64,000 nucleotides of DNA from Marinimicrobium agarilyticum DSM 16975 (GCF_000423345.1 NZ_AUHU01000012.1:82699-146698), one strand, 5' to 3'; numbered from the stretch's first letter, positions 18,175 to 27,951 are shown. Numbers and translations: made by a program. Notes: generated by a model from the letters alone, not told the origin.

Positions 18175-18413
18175 CTCATGTCGCTCTACTCCCTGCCTGA
18201 ATCACTTTGCTCTCCCCGTAAATCCACTCCTCTGAGAAAGAGAACGCTTGCTTATAGTCGCGTAAGAGCGGCGTGGTTCGATCGCAACAGTCTTTCAAAA
18301 AAACGTAAAAGAATATGTGTCAAAAATGCTCCGTCAAAACACTCTATGTAAGAGTGGGGCGTTTAGACACCCTGCGAATGAGTTTAAAGATAACAATACT
18401 CAGGAGAATAACA

Positions 18414-21164
18414 GTGCGACTAAAGAGAAACCCGATTGCCACTGGAATAATGATAGCGGTGGGAGCGCAAACAACGTTGTTGACTGGGTTGCTGGCTATG
18501 CCGGCAATTAGCCAGACAAGCTCGCCTAATGGCAGCCCAGTTGTTGAAGAGATTGTCACAACAGGCATTCGACAGAGTCTCGGTAGAGCGAAGGATATCA
18601 AGCGAGAGTCGGCCCAAGTGGTTGATGCAATTGTCGCGGAAGATATTGGCAAGTTGCCGGACTCCAACATTGCCGAATCGCTCCAGAGGGTGTCTGGTGT
18701 GCAGGTTGATCGTGGTATAGGCGAGGGAGCCTCCATATCTATTCGGGGGCTGCGAAATAATGTTGTGTTGGTAAATGGCCGAGAAGTCTACGACGCGAGT
18801 GGTCGCGGCGGCCAGGGCCCTGACACTCTGGCGACGTCTTCTTACGGCTTGCTGTCCCTTGTGCCTTCAGACCTCGTTTCCCGATTAACGGTAACAAAAC
18901 TGTCGGCCTCTGATGACATCGAAGGGGCCGTCGGTGGCATCGTCAACATTGTCACTGCAAAACCGTTGGACAATGATGGCTTGGTCGCCTCGGGCACAGT
19001 TTCCGCTCAGTATGGAGATCTGGCAGGAAAAGCTGCGGGGAAGGGGTCCTTCTTGGTATCGAACACGTTTCTGGGCGACACGCTTGGTTTTCAACTGAGC
19101 GGTTCCTATGGGGAAAGCGCTATACGTGAAGATGGCTTCAATACGTTTTCCGGTTACACCCGTTTGTCGAATGGTCTGAGCTTTGACGATGAGACGGCAT
19201 ACAATGCCGTCACGGGGCCTGATGGAGAGTTGGTCAATCCAGACCCGAATGGAGACGGGGTGCTTGGCATATACCACCAGGACCCGAGGTTCTGGCAGAT
19301 TGATGATGCCCGGGACCGGGTCGGCTACAGCTTTACCGCCCAGTGGCAACCGACTGAAAACACGGAGTTAACGTATGATTTGCTAGCGTCGCGCATTGAG
19401 TCCGAGCGCGATCGTCACTGGTTGGGTGTCTTCTCTGGGTTTGGTGCGCATACAGACGCGGTGCTGTCGGAACAGGAGGTGATGTACAAGGGTGTAGTAC
19501 ACCGCCCGGTTCAAACCAACGTGGAATACGCCAAGTTCTCAAATGATGTAGTCACCCATGCCCTGAACTTCGAATGGTCGATCAACGATGCTATTGAGAT
19601 GAGTTCCGAGGTTTCAATCAACAACTCCGATAGCCAATCACACCAGAACTTTTTCAGACTCCAGGCGAACAACGCCACCCCAACGCCCTATGACTATCGA
19701 CCGGAGTTTCCTTCCTACAGTTTTGGGAATACAGTGGTTAACGACCCAGAAGAACTGCATCTTTCGATCCTCTTCGACAGCGTGCTGAATTACCGGACTG
19801 ATCATTCGGCATTCCGCGTTGACTTTGATCATGAGCTGTCGGACGCCTTGAGCCTGGAGTACGGGGCGCGCTGGTCGTCACTTGAAACGGAATTTAGCAA
19901 CAATTCGGTCGATTTACGGCCGGCAACCCCGGCGGACCAGTTGGACGCGTTTACTACCGTTTGGTCAAGTACTGATTTTCTGTCGGGTCAGGCGCCTGAC
20001 ATGCCAAGGTCTTACCTGTCTGCTTCAGAGGTAATGAAGGCGGGTGGGTGCACGGTGATGGAGTCGTTCTACCGAAACCATCCCGACCCGGCGCAGACCG
20101 AGGCGTACTCAGAAGGTAACAATCCGGGGCTGGGCTGTGACACCCGTTCTCCAAGATTCAACACCGTGGAGGAAGATTTTGCCGCTCTTTACGGGAAACT
20201 GAACTTCTATTCAGAGTTGGGCGATATTCCGGTATCCGGGAATGTGGGGGTTCGAAACCTATCCCGGGATTTAACCTCGACAGGTACGCTGAGGGTGGAG
20301 GGTGAGCCGCCGCGCCCGATAGTGACAAAAATCAGCAATGATGACCTGCTGCCCTCCGCTGTGGTGAAAGCGGATCTTTCAGATGATGTCGTGGTGCGAG
20401 CGGGCGCGGCCCGTGTTCTCTCTTACCCAAACACCGGCGACCTGAGAAACGACTTGATGATCTTCGGTAGTGGTAACGGAACTGGAGGCTCCCCGGAACT
20501 AAAACCCTTTGAGGCGGACCAGCTGGACGTTTCCATTGAATACTACTTCGGAGACGAGGGAATCGTGTCTATGGGCTACTTTGTAAAGGACATCAAGTCG
20601 TTTGTGGTTCAGCAAACCACGTCGGAAACCATCCCCAATTTTGTAAACCCTCTGGACGGGTCCAATCAGGGACTCATATCAAGAGGTATCAACGGTGATG
20701 GTGGATCGATTGACGGTGTAGAGCTCCTATATCAGCAATCCTATTCATGGCTTCCTTCCCCCTTTGACGGGCTGGGTGTCATGGCAACTTACTCCTTCAT
20801 TGAAAGTACCACACCGTTTGAAGACCCTTCAGGAAAGAAGCTGCCTCAACCGGGGTTGTCTGAGAACAACGTCAACTTCGTGGCCTTCTGGGAGAAAGGA
20901 CCTGCCGGCGTCCGTCTCGCCTACAATTGGCGTGATGAGTTTTTGGACCGGTTGGGGTTTAGTGGCTCTGGCATCTACCAGGACTCATACGAGGACCTGG
21001 CGCTTACTGCTAGCTGGGACCTTAATGACCAGGTTACCCTGAACTTTGAGGCAACAAATCTGCTGGATACCGACCAGCGCCTGTATAACACAGTTCCCGA
21101 AGCGACGAGAAGTATCGTTCAGTATGGTCCGTCGTATGGAGTGTCGTTGCGCTTCTCTCTATGA
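18414..21164 (+). CDS. TonB-dependent receptor, second of the locus
   Basis: This is a 916-residue outer membrane receptor. A signal peptide ends near PAISQ, followed by the TonB-box-like EEIVTTGIRQSLG, a plug with DSNIAESLQRVSGVQVDRG and a barrel ending in GVSLRFSL. As in the first receptor, no STN-type signalling domain precedes the plug. The GTG at 18414 is chosen because AGGAG at 18402-18406 lies seven bases before it and it yields a compact leader. ATG codons at 18315 and 18378 would give longer, less leader-like N termini. It lies about 280 bases after the sulfatase and just before the GH16 gene, and probably imports the oligosaccharides those enzymes release. Confidence 0.93.
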   Translation: MRLKRNPIATGIMIAVGAQTTLLTGLLAMPAISQTSSPNGSPVVEEIVTTGIRQSLGRAKDIKRESAQVVDAIVAEDIGKLPDSNIAESLQRVSGVQVDRGIGEGASISIRGLRNNVVLVNGREVYDASGRGGQGPDTLATSSYGLLSLVPSDLVSRLTVTKLSASDDIEGAVGGIVNIVTAKPLDNDGLVASGTVSAQYGDLAGKAAGKGSFLVSNTFLGDTLGFQLSGSYGESAIREDGFNTFSGYTRLSNGLSFDDETAYNAVTGPDGELVNPDPNGDGVLGIYHQDPRFWQIDDARDRVGYSFTAQWQPTENTELTYDLLASRIESERDRHWLGVFSGFGAHTDAVLSEQEVMYKGVVHRPVQTNVEYAKFSNDVVTHALNFEWSINDAIEMSSEVSINNSDSQSHQNFFRLQANNATPTPYDYRPEFPSYSFGNTVVNDPEELHLSILFDSVLNYRTDHSAFRVDFDHELSDALSLEYGARWSSLETEFSNNSVDLRPATPADQLDAFTTVWSSTDFLSGQAPDMPRSYLSASEVMKAGGCTVMESFYRNHPDPAQTEAYSEGNNPGLGCDTRSPRFNTVEEDFAALYGKLNFYSELGDIPVSGNVGVRNLSRDLTSTGTLRVEGEPPRPIVTKISNDDLLPSAVVKADLSDDVVVRAGAARVLSYPNTGDLRNDLMIFGSGNGTGGSPELKPFEADQLDVSIEYYFGDEGIVSMGYFVKDIKSFVVQQTTSETIPNFVNPLDGSNQGLISRGINGDGGSIDGVELLYQQSYSWLPSPFDGLGVMATYSFIESTTPFEDPSGKKLPQPGLSENNVNFVAFWEKGPAGVRLAYNWRDEFLDRLGFSGSGIYQDSYEDLALTASWDLNDQVTLNFEATNLLDTDQRLYNTVPEATRSIVQYGPSYGVSLRFSL

Positions 21165-21267
21165 GGTGTGTTTGATGAGAGTGTAGTTTTTGTATGTTGG
21201 TCTTTCCAGAGTGGCAATAGCTGGAGAGACCGCTACCAATTTTAATGATCGTTTTATAGGTAGACGT

Positions 21268-22518
21268 ATGCGTAACAAGACCGTAGATGCTATTCGAAAA
21301 GTGAGCCTCATCGTCGTTGCTTCAGGGGTATGCGCTTACTCAAATGCGAGTGATGATATTGATCTGAGCCAATGGACTTTGACGTGGAATGACGAGTTTG
21401 ACTATGAAAATGATGAATTAGATAAGAAATGGATATCTCAGAACGGCCCAACCGAGAATCAGTGGGTGCTTAGCAGCCGCTGGCGTGATAACGCGGTGGT
21501 AAAAGATGGCGTTCTTTATTTGCTTAGCAAAAAGGAAAATCGAGGGGGACAGGGTTGGACGACAGGAAACGTCTGGACCAAAGAGACCTTTGGGTTTGGC
21601 TATTACGAAGCTCGAATGAAGTACGCTGGTGCCTATGGTACCAATAATTCGTTCTGGCTGTGGCCGAAGCAAGGGGTAAGCGAAGGCGATAAAGCCTGCG
21701 AAATAGATATTAATGAAGGGCACTACCCAAATATCATCAATACTAATGTGCACAACTGGACGGACACTTATACGTTGCCCAGTGGAAGAGTGACGCATGA
21801 TGACGATCAGTTGCATCATACTCTGAATGGCTCACCCGAGCATGCGGTCGAGTTAAGACGGCCCGTTTATACCAAGAAAGTTCGTTTAACGTCCAATAAT
21901 CCAGCGTCCATCCATGTGTCCGAATTTCGAGTCATAGCGGCGGAGTCCGGTGAAGGGTACAAAGCAGGTGATAACCTGGCGGTATTGAATCAGGCCTCAA
22001 TTGACACCAATGGAATTTTTGATGAGCTTCCTTCAAAGCAAGTGTATGCCATTGACGGAAAAGAGAATACGCGTTGGGTGTCCAAGAAGCATGGCCCAAA
22101 GTGGTTAGAGTTGAGTTGGGACAAAGAAGTTCCGGTAAAGGCGTTGGAGCTTAGAAATGGTTGGTTGCAGGAGTTCGGTGAATCCAAAGGAGAGTACCGA
22201 AACTTAATCAGTGACTACAGCCTTGAGTACCATGATGGCAGTAAATGGGTCAGAGTCGCACAGTATCACGCCAAGAAGGTGGCTGATTACTCTGAAGAAT
22301 GGCACCGTTATGGCCTGGAGTGGGATGAGGACTACTTTCGTTTTTACTTGGACGGCGATCTATTTTATGAGATGCGGAATGATGTCTGCTTTAGCGAGAC
22401 AACCATCCTATTGAGTTTAGCCATTCTGAAGGCGGACATTGCAGGTCCTGTGACTGATGCGATTGACGGTACAAGTATGAAGATTGACTGGGTTCGGTAC
22501 TACACAAAAGATCAGTAA
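21268..22518 (+). CDS. secreted GH16 glycoside hydrolase with a discoidin-like domain inserted in the catalytic fold
   Basis: This 416-residue protein has a signal peptide (1 to about 27) and an N-terminal GH16 half (about 35-180) containing the catalytic ExDxxE motif as CEIDINE, with Glu145 nucleophile and Glu150 acid/base. Residues about 185-340 do not belong to GH16. They resemble an F5/8 type C (CBM32-like) domain with VYAIDGKENTRWVSKKHG. The GH16 fold then resumes with WHRYGLEWDEDYFRFYLDG and ends in MKIDWVRYYT. The binding module is therefore nested in, not appended to, the catalytic domain. GH16 members in such loci are agarases, porphyranases or carrageenases; the subfamily is not clear. 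The start at 21268 has AGG seven bases upstream and gives a normal leader. Confidence 0.82.
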   Translation: MRNKTVDAIRKVSLIVVASGVCAYSNASDDIDLSQWTLTWNDEFDYENDELDKKWISQNGPTENQWVLSSRWRDNAVVKDGVLYLLSKKENRGGQGWTTGNVWTKETFGFGYYEARMKYAGAYGTNNSFWLWPKQGVSEGDKACEIDINEGHYPNIINTNVHNWTDTYTLPSGRVTHDDDQLHHTLNGSPEHAVELRRPVYTKKVRLTSNNPASIHVSEFRVIAAESGEGYKAGDNLAVLNQASIDTNGIFDELPSKQVYAIDGKENTRWVSKKHGPKWLELSWDKEVPVKALELRNGWLQEFGESKGEYRNLISDYSLEYHDGSKWVRVAQYHAKKVADYSEEWHRYGLEWDEDYFRFYLDGDLFYEMRNDVCFSETTILLSLAILKADIAGPVTDAIDGTSMKIDWVRYYTKDQ

Positions 22519-22565
22519 CTGTTCACGGTGGCTATGGTCGGTGATAAGCCGACGAGCGCTTGACG

Positions 22566-22599
22566 GCGGAACGACCCGGGAGGTCCCGGACCGTTCCGC
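22566..22599 (+). other. long hairpin between the GH16 and symporter genes
   Basis: GCGGAACG (22566-22573) pairs with CGTTCCGC (22592-22599), and an inner CGGGA pairs with TCCCG around a two-base loop. No T tract follows, so it looks more like an mRNA processing or stability element inside the operon than a terminator. It ends 23 bases before the next start codon. Confidence 0.55.
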
Positions 22600-22622
22600 A
22601 CCCACTAAAAGTAAGACGTAGT

Positions 22623-24305
22623 ATGAGTATCGTAGACATCAGCGTTATTGGCGTTTTTACCCTGCTGGTTCTGATTTGTGGAATGAGTTTCTCCAAAGCA
22701 GGAAAAAACATGACCAGCTTCTATGCCGCTGGCGGAGCACTGCCGTGGTGGATGAGTGGTCTCTCGCTCTTCATGAGCTTTTTCTCCTCGGGCACTTTTG
22801 TTACCTGGGGATCAATAGCCTACAGCCAGGGCTTTGTGGCCATTACCATTCAATGGACCATGGCGATCTCTGGAATACTCGTCGGCCTTTACATTGCCCC
22901 TCGATGGAACCGGACCAAGGCCTTAACGGCTTCTCAGTATATTCGGGATCGTCTGGGCGCCCCTGTTCAAAAAACCTACACCTATATTCTTCTACTGATT
23001 GGTAGCTTCTCTACAGGTGCGTTCCTTTATCCGGTTGCTAAAATTGTGGAGGTCAGTACTGGCATCCCTTTGCCGCTCAGTGTCTTCATTCTGGGGAGCG
23101 TGATTATGGCCTACACCGCTGTTGGCGGTTTGTGGGCCGTTATCGTTACTGACATTCTGCAGTTTGTGGTTCTTACGGCTGCCGTGATTATTGTGCTTCC
23201 TCTGGCTTTGAACGCAATAGGTGGGTTCGAAGAGTTTGTCGCTCGGGCACCTGAGGACTTTTTTGAGCCGGTCAGTGGTGAGTACAGCTGGGTATTTATT
23301 GTAGTTTTCGGGCTTTATAATTTGTTCTTTATAGCGGGTAACTGGCCTTATGTACAACGATATACGTCAGTCGCCACGCCCGATGATGCCAGAAAAGTGG
23401 GATTGCTGTTTGGTGCTCTCTATTTTGTAAGTCCCATGATATGGATGCTGCCTCCGATGATCTATCGGGTTCTGAACCCGGATCTTAATGGCTTGGAAAA
23501 CGAAGGCGCATACCTGCTAATCTGCAAGGAAATATTGCCTGTCGGTATGTTGGGACTGATGTTGGGAGCCATGGTTTTCGCGACATCAAGCTCAGTGAAT
23601 ACCGCGATTAATTTATTCTCTGGCGTCATTGCGAACGACATCTACAAAAATATTAGACCTCATGCGTCAGAGCGAAGCCTGGTCCGTGTCGGGCGCGTGG
23701 CTACGGTTGCCCTGGGTATGGTCACCATAGGGGTAGCATTGTTAATTCCGTATATGGGGGGCATTGTCTCTTTTGTCTTTACCGTAGCAGCGATGACAGG
23801 CGGTGCACTCTTTCTACCTCCGGTATGGGCACTATTCTCTAAGTATCAGAAGGGTGGGGTGTTATTGAGCGTCTCGTTGATGACGCTGGCAGTCAACGGT
23901 TTCCTTAAGTTTGTGGCTCCACCGGTCTGGGGGCTAAGCCTTGACCGTGAGACAGAAACGATCGTCGGGGTTGGTCTTCCGGTTGTATTGTTGGCGGTAT
24001 CAGAGATCTATGCACGAGTTATTCGGTCAGATACCTCCCAGTACCGGATCTACAAAGAGATTGAGAAGGCTAGAACGGAGGCCGAAAGCGAGGTAAGTCA
24101 AGAGGTGCACTCCCAGGACAATCGGTGGGGAAATATGGTGGTGTCGCTGGGCGTTGCGGCTACAGGTTGCATTATGCTTGCACTGTCGCTCATCGCAAAT
24201 GAGAGCAGGACTCTGGTGGCGTCAATAGGCGGCGCTATTCTTCTAGTGGGGGCCTGGGGGGGCTATAGGGCGCAGGCCGGAAAGCCGAGGTCCACTGATC
24301 GTTGA
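22623..24305 (+). CDS. sodium:solute symporter (SSS family) for a sugar
   Basis: This 560-residue inner membrane protein has about 13-14 hydrophobic segments typical of SSS transporters. The N-terminal region SFYAAGGALPWWMSGLSLFMS and the segment AYTAVGGLWAVIVTDILQF are characteristic of the family. It would couple sodium entry to uptake of a mono- or oligosaccharide into the cytoplasm. The ATG at 22623 is used because the upstream in-frame codons fall inside the preceding hairpin and read as non-conserved sequence. It sits between the secreted GH16 enzyme and the cytoplasmic GH117-like enzyme, which places it at the inner membrane step of the pathway. The exact substrate is inferred from context. 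Confidence 0.88.
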   Translation: MSIVDISVIGVFTLLVLICGMSFSKAGKNMTSFYAAGGALPWWMSGLSLFMSFFSSGTFVTWGSIAYSQGFVAITIQWTMAISGILVGLYIAPRWNRTKALTASQYIRDRLGAPVQKTYTYILLLIGSFSTGAFLYPVAKIVEVSTGIPLPLSVFILGSVIMAYTAVGGLWAVIVTDILQFVVLTAAVIIVLPLALNAIGGFEEFVARAPEDFFEPVSGEYSWVFIVVFGLYNLFFIAGNWPYVQRYTSVATPDDARKVGLLFGALYFVSPMIWMLPPMIYRVLNPDLNGLENEGAYLLICKEILPVGMLGLMLGAMVFATSSSVNTAINLFSGVIANDIYKNIRPHASERSLVRVGRVATVALGMVTIGVALLIPYMGGIVSFVFTVAAMTGGALFLPPVWALFSKYQKGGVLLSVSLMTLAVNGFLKFVAPPVWGLSLDRETETIVGVGLPVVLLAVSEIYARVIRSDTSQYRIYKEIEKARTEAESEVSQEVHSQDNRWGNMVVSLGVAATGCIMLALSLIANESRTLVASIGGAILLVGAWGGYRAQAGKPRSTDR

Positions 24306-24360
24306 TTCCAGACTGAGGTTTCTGACCCGAACCTGGTATGAGTTTTAGTTGGAGTATTTT

Positions 24361-25596
24361 ATGTCCTTTGATAATAGCGCAAGAACTGAGGGGTTTCCCT
24401 GGGATATCCCTCAATCCAGACCTGATAGACCCTTGAGTCAAGCCATGGAGCGTTTGTACTCGAACTATTTAACACCCAGGCCGGAAGATAACCCGCTGTT
24501 TACCAGTTTTAAGTACACGCGGGTGAGTGGTTTTGACTACGGGGGCGAAGACGGAAGAATTTCGCGTCGGGACCCATCAAAGATTGTCTGCGAGAACGGA
24601 AAGTATTACATATGGTACACCAAGCGTGACACCGTTTCTCCGCCGCGTGGTGCCGAAGCCTGCTCTGATGAAATTCCTTCAACGGATTGGGATTTGAGCG
24701 ATATTTGGTATGCCACCTCAGAGGACGGGTTTCATTGGGAGGAGCAAGGTGTTGCCGTCGCCCGGCCGAAGAAGCCTAAGCTCGGCTGGCGCTCCGTCTG
24801 TACGCCAGACATACTCGTTTGGAAAGGGAAGTACTATCTGTACTATCAAGCGTTTGAAGAGCCCAGTGGCCTGAAAGGTGACCATTGCCCTGTCAGTGTT
24901 TCATCAGCGGATTCTCCAGATGGGCCATGGACTCCATGCGTTGATGCAGTTATACCGAATGGTGCCCCCGGTGAATGGGATCAGTACTCGATACACGGTC
25001 CCTATCCAATAGTGATTAACGGAAAAATCTATGTGTACTACAAGGCAGCATTTGGCGATAGGCCGAACTACTTGGTGGGGAATGGGGTCGCCATTGCTGA
25101 TGACCCGCTTGGCCCCTTTGTCAAACATCCGTTAAACCCGGTGTTGAACTCAGGCCACGAAACCACGGTATTCCGTTTTGGAAAAGGCGTCGCGGCGTTT
25201 GCTATAAGAAATGGCATCGAGAGCAATACCATTCAGTATTCTCCAGACGGCATTAACTTCGACATCGCAGCGGTGACAGCACTGATGCCGGTGGGCGCTG
25301 GGCCCTACATACCCGATGTCTTTACTAGTGAAGGTGAGGGGCAGGGATTTACCTGGGGTTTGGCGCACTTTTGTGATCACGATAACCCCGAGACGAAGTT
25401 CAGCTTCCTGGGTCGGTTTGACTGCGATTTACGCAATAGAGTGCCACGCTCGAAGATCGCTAATAATACCGAGATCAAGTGGAGTCCGGACGTTTTTTTC
25501 TCTCAGTATTTACCTGAAGAGGTTAAGACGCAGCGCGCCGAAAATGCCCGGGAAGAGGCAATAGAGAAAGCTAGGACGAAAAGCACTTCGTTCTAG
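24361..25596 (+). CDS. GH117-like protein (3,6-anhydro-L-galactosidase/neoagarobiose hydrolase-like), cytoplasmic
   Basis: This 411-residue five-bladed propeller-type protein has no signal peptide. It resembles GH117 alpha-neoagarobiose hydrolases, with RRDPSKIV carrying the probable base Asp71, repeated blade motifs such as GKYYIWYTK, IWYATSEDGFHW and GKYYLYYQA, and the segment NSGHE with His266, the residue class used as acid in GH117. In the family members I recall, an Asp follows His in a KVHDP segment; here that segment is IHGP with Gly213. The enzyme may therefore have a changed mechanism or substrate, or another acidic residue may take that role. GGAG lies six bases before the start. 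It is placed between the importer and the FAD enzyme, consistent with cytoplasmic cleavage of disaccharides. Confidence 0.72.
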   Translation: MSFDNSARTEGFPWDIPQSRPDRPLSQAMERLYSNYLTPRPEDNPLFTSFKYTRVSGFDYGGEDGRISRRDPSKIVCENGKYYIWYTKRDTVSPPRGAEACSDEIPSTDWDLSDIWYATSEDGFHWEEQGVAVARPKKPKLGWRSVCTPDILVWKGKYYLYYQAFEEPSGLKGDHCPVSVSSADSPDGPWTPCVDAVIPNGAPGEWDQYSIHGPYPIVINGKIYVYYKAAFGDRPNYLVGNGVAIADDPLGPFVKHPLNPVLNSGHETTVFRFGKGVAAFAIRNGIESNTIQYSPDGINFDIAAVTALMPVGAGPYIPDVFTSEGEGQGFTWGLAHFCDHDNPETKFSFLGRFDCDLRNRVPRSKIANNTEIKWSPDVFFSQYLPEEVKTQRAENAREEAIEKARTKSTSF

Positions 25597-25640
25597 ACCA
25601 GCTACTTGTAATATCAGCGATCTTTATAAAGTGGGCCACT

Positions 25641-27938
25641 ATGATCCGTACAGAATTTTGCGAGCAGGCACGCGGTAACCACCGCGAAGACATACACACA
25701 GACGTAATGGTGGCTGGCGGAGGCTTGGCCGGCGTCTGTGCTGCGATTAACGCCGCCCGAGCGGGTGCTACTGTAACTCTTGTGCAGGACAGGCCGGTGC
25801 TCGGTGGTAATGCTTCCAGTGAAGTTCGCCTTTGGGCACTGGGAGCGACCTCCCATATGGGAAATAACAACCGGTTTTCAAGAGAAGGAGGGTTGATCAA
25901 TGAGATCATGCTTGAGAATACCTACCGAAATCCAATGGGAAATCCCCTCATCTTTGATACCGTGCTTTTGGACAAAGTCGTTGCGGAAGAGAACATTACT
26001 CTGCTACTGAATACCGCTGTATATCAGGTCCGCAAATCGCATCCGAAGCGCATCGAGTCCTGTGATGCATTTTGCAGTCAGAATGGCATCCATTATCGAA
26101 TAGCGGCAGCGGTGTTTATAGACGCAACGGGTGATGGGTTGGTTGCCTTCAATGCCGGGGCCAGTTTTCGAATTGGCGCGGAAGCGCGAGACGAGTTTGG
26201 AGAGGGGATGGCGCCGTCTAGTGCGAATAAAGAACTGTTGGGACATTCGCTGTTCTTTTACAGCAAGCGGATGAATTATCCTGTGCATTATCGAGCCCCA
26301 GACTTTGCGTACACTCAAGAGGAAATAGGAGCGCTGCCCCGTAGCAAGAATATCCAAAGTGGTGACACTGGCTGTAAGTTTTGGTGGCTTGAATATGGCG
26401 GAATCAAGGATACCGTGTACGAAACGGAGGAAATTAAATGGGAGCTTTGGAAGATCGTATACGGTATTTGGGACTACATTAAGAACAGCGGCCGTTATGA
26501 GGATGTTGAAAACCTGACGCTTGAATGGGTCGGCACCATTCCGGGAAAGCGGGAAAGCCGTCGTTTTGACGGGGAGTATATGCTGAAGCAACAGGATATT
26601 GTCGACCAGCGCGAGTTTGACGATGCCGTAGCCTTTGGGGGTTGGGCTATCGACCTACATCCGGCCGAGGGCGTATACAGCGACAAGCCGCCTTGCTCTC
26701 AGTATCATGCAAAAGGCGTGTATCAGATTCCTTACCGCAGCTATTTGTGTCGGGGTATAGACAACTTACTTCTGGCCGGGCGTATTATTAGCGCCAGTCA
26801 CATTGCCTTTGGCTCTAGCCGCGTGATGATTACCTGCGCGCATGGGGGGCAGGCGATAGGCGTCGCTGCAGCCATGAGTGTTGCGAAGGGCTGTGACCCT
26901 AAAGCGCTGCTTGATCCTCCTTCCATTCGTGATCTGCAGCAGGAGCTGAACCTGTTGGGACAAAGTATTCCGGGCATTCCTCTGAATAAACAACGCTGCT
27001 TGAGCCGTCAGGCCCGAATTTCGGCAAGCAGTACCTATAGCGCTAAGACTCTGGGGCCTGCACAGGGATGGGTAGAGCTGACGCAATCCGTGGCACAGAT
27101 GCTACCCTTGAGGGAAGGAGTGTTCCCGACTGCTCGATTGAACGTTAACGCTAAACGCTCGACAAGGCTTGAGGTTCAGCTTCGTGTCAGTGAAAAACGG
27201 CAGAACTTTACACCCGAACGGGTTTTGTCTTCACAGGCTCTGGAACTGACTGAAGGGGAGCATGAGGTCGAGCTCGATTTGTCCGCTGATATCAAGCACA
27301 CCCAGTATGGGTTCGTCTGTTTTATCGCCAATGAGGACGTCGAGTTGGCCACCACAGATCGTCGCCTGAGCGGTATTTGTACCGTCATGCATAAAGAACA
27401 TAAAGCCGTTTCGAACACGGGTAAGCAGGTGGCACCACCGAACAGCGGCATTGAGGAGTTTGAGATATGGACACCCGATCGCCGTCCGGGTGGGCAAAAC
27501 CTGGCCTTGCGTTTTGGGGAGCCTTTATGGCTCTACGGCCTTGATCAACTGCACAATGGGCATACGCGCCCCCGGGTTACTAGCAATGCCTGGGTGGCAG
27601 ACATGGAGGACCCGGAACCAGCCATTCACTATCAGTGGGAGCGTCCGGTCTGCCTTACTAAGCTCCGTCTGTTTTTTGATTGTGACTACGATCATGCATT
27701 GGAAACGGTGCTTATGGAGCACCCGGAGCATATTATGCCGTTCTGTGTACAGCGTTATAAGGTAATCGACGATAAGGGCGATGTGGTGTATGAATGTGAC
27801 CGGAACCATCAGGGTGTAAATGTCGTCGAGTTCTCTCAGCCGCTGAAGACCACAGAACTGACACTGCGGCTTGAGCACCCGTCTGAGCGGGTGCCAGCGG
27901 CGCTTTTGGAAGTACATCTTGAAGGTGTGCAGGGTTAG
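25641..27938 (+). CDS. FAD-dependent oxidoreductase (FAD_oxidored type) with C-terminal beta-sandwich regions
   Basis: This 765-residue protein without a signal peptide has an N-terminal dinucleotide-binding motif GGGLAG at residues 26-31, then LGGNASSEVR, the ATGDG motif near 160 and a closing FAD motif around LLAGRIISASHIAFGSSR. This matches the FAD_oxidored group, members of which are common in polysaccharide clusters and mostly uncharacterised. Residues about 470-765 look like two beta-rich domains, the last with discoidin-like features. It probably oxidises a sugar or sugar derivative in the cytoplasm. Its neighbours are the GH117-like enzyme 44 bases upstream and the sigma factor 13 bases downstream, so all appear to be one transcript. 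Substrate is unknown. Confidence 0.75.
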   Translation: MIRTEFCEQARGNHREDIHTDVMVAGGGLAGVCAAINAARAGATVTLVQDRPVLGGNASSEVRLWALGATSHMGNNNRFSREGGLINEIMLENTYRNPMGNPLIFDTVLLDKVVAEENITLLLNTAVYQVRKSHPKRIESCDAFCSQNGIHYRIAAAVFIDATGDGLVAFNAGASFRIGAEARDEFGEGMAPSSANKELLGHSLFFYSKRMNYPVHYRAPDFAYTQEEIGALPRSKNIQSGDTGCKFWWLEYGGIKDTVYETEEIKWELWKIVYGIWDYIKNSGRYEDVENLTLEWVGTIPGKRESRRFDGEYMLKQQDIVDQREFDDAVAFGGWAIDLHPAEGVYSDKPPCSQYHAKGVYQIPYRSYLCRGIDNLLLAGRIISASHIAFGSSRVMITCAHGGQAIGVAAAMSVAKGCDPKALLDPPSIRDLQQELNLLGQSIPGIPLNKQRCLSRQARISASSTYSAKTLGPAQGWVELTQSVAQMLPLREGVFPTARLNVNAKRSTRLEVQLRVSEKRQNFTPERVLSSQALELTEGEHEVELDLSADIKHTQYGFVCFIANEDVELATTDRRLSGICTVMHKEHKAVSNTGKQVAPPNSGIEEFEIWTPDRRPGGQNLALRFGEPLWLYGLDQLHNGHTRPRVTSNAWVADMEDPEPAIHYQWERPVCLTKLRLFFDCDYDHALETVLMEHPEHIMPFCVQRYKVIDDKGDVVYECDRNHQGVNVVEFSQPLKTTELTLRLEHPSERVPAALLEVHLEGVQG

Positions 27939-27951
27939 AGGCCTGGCAGCG

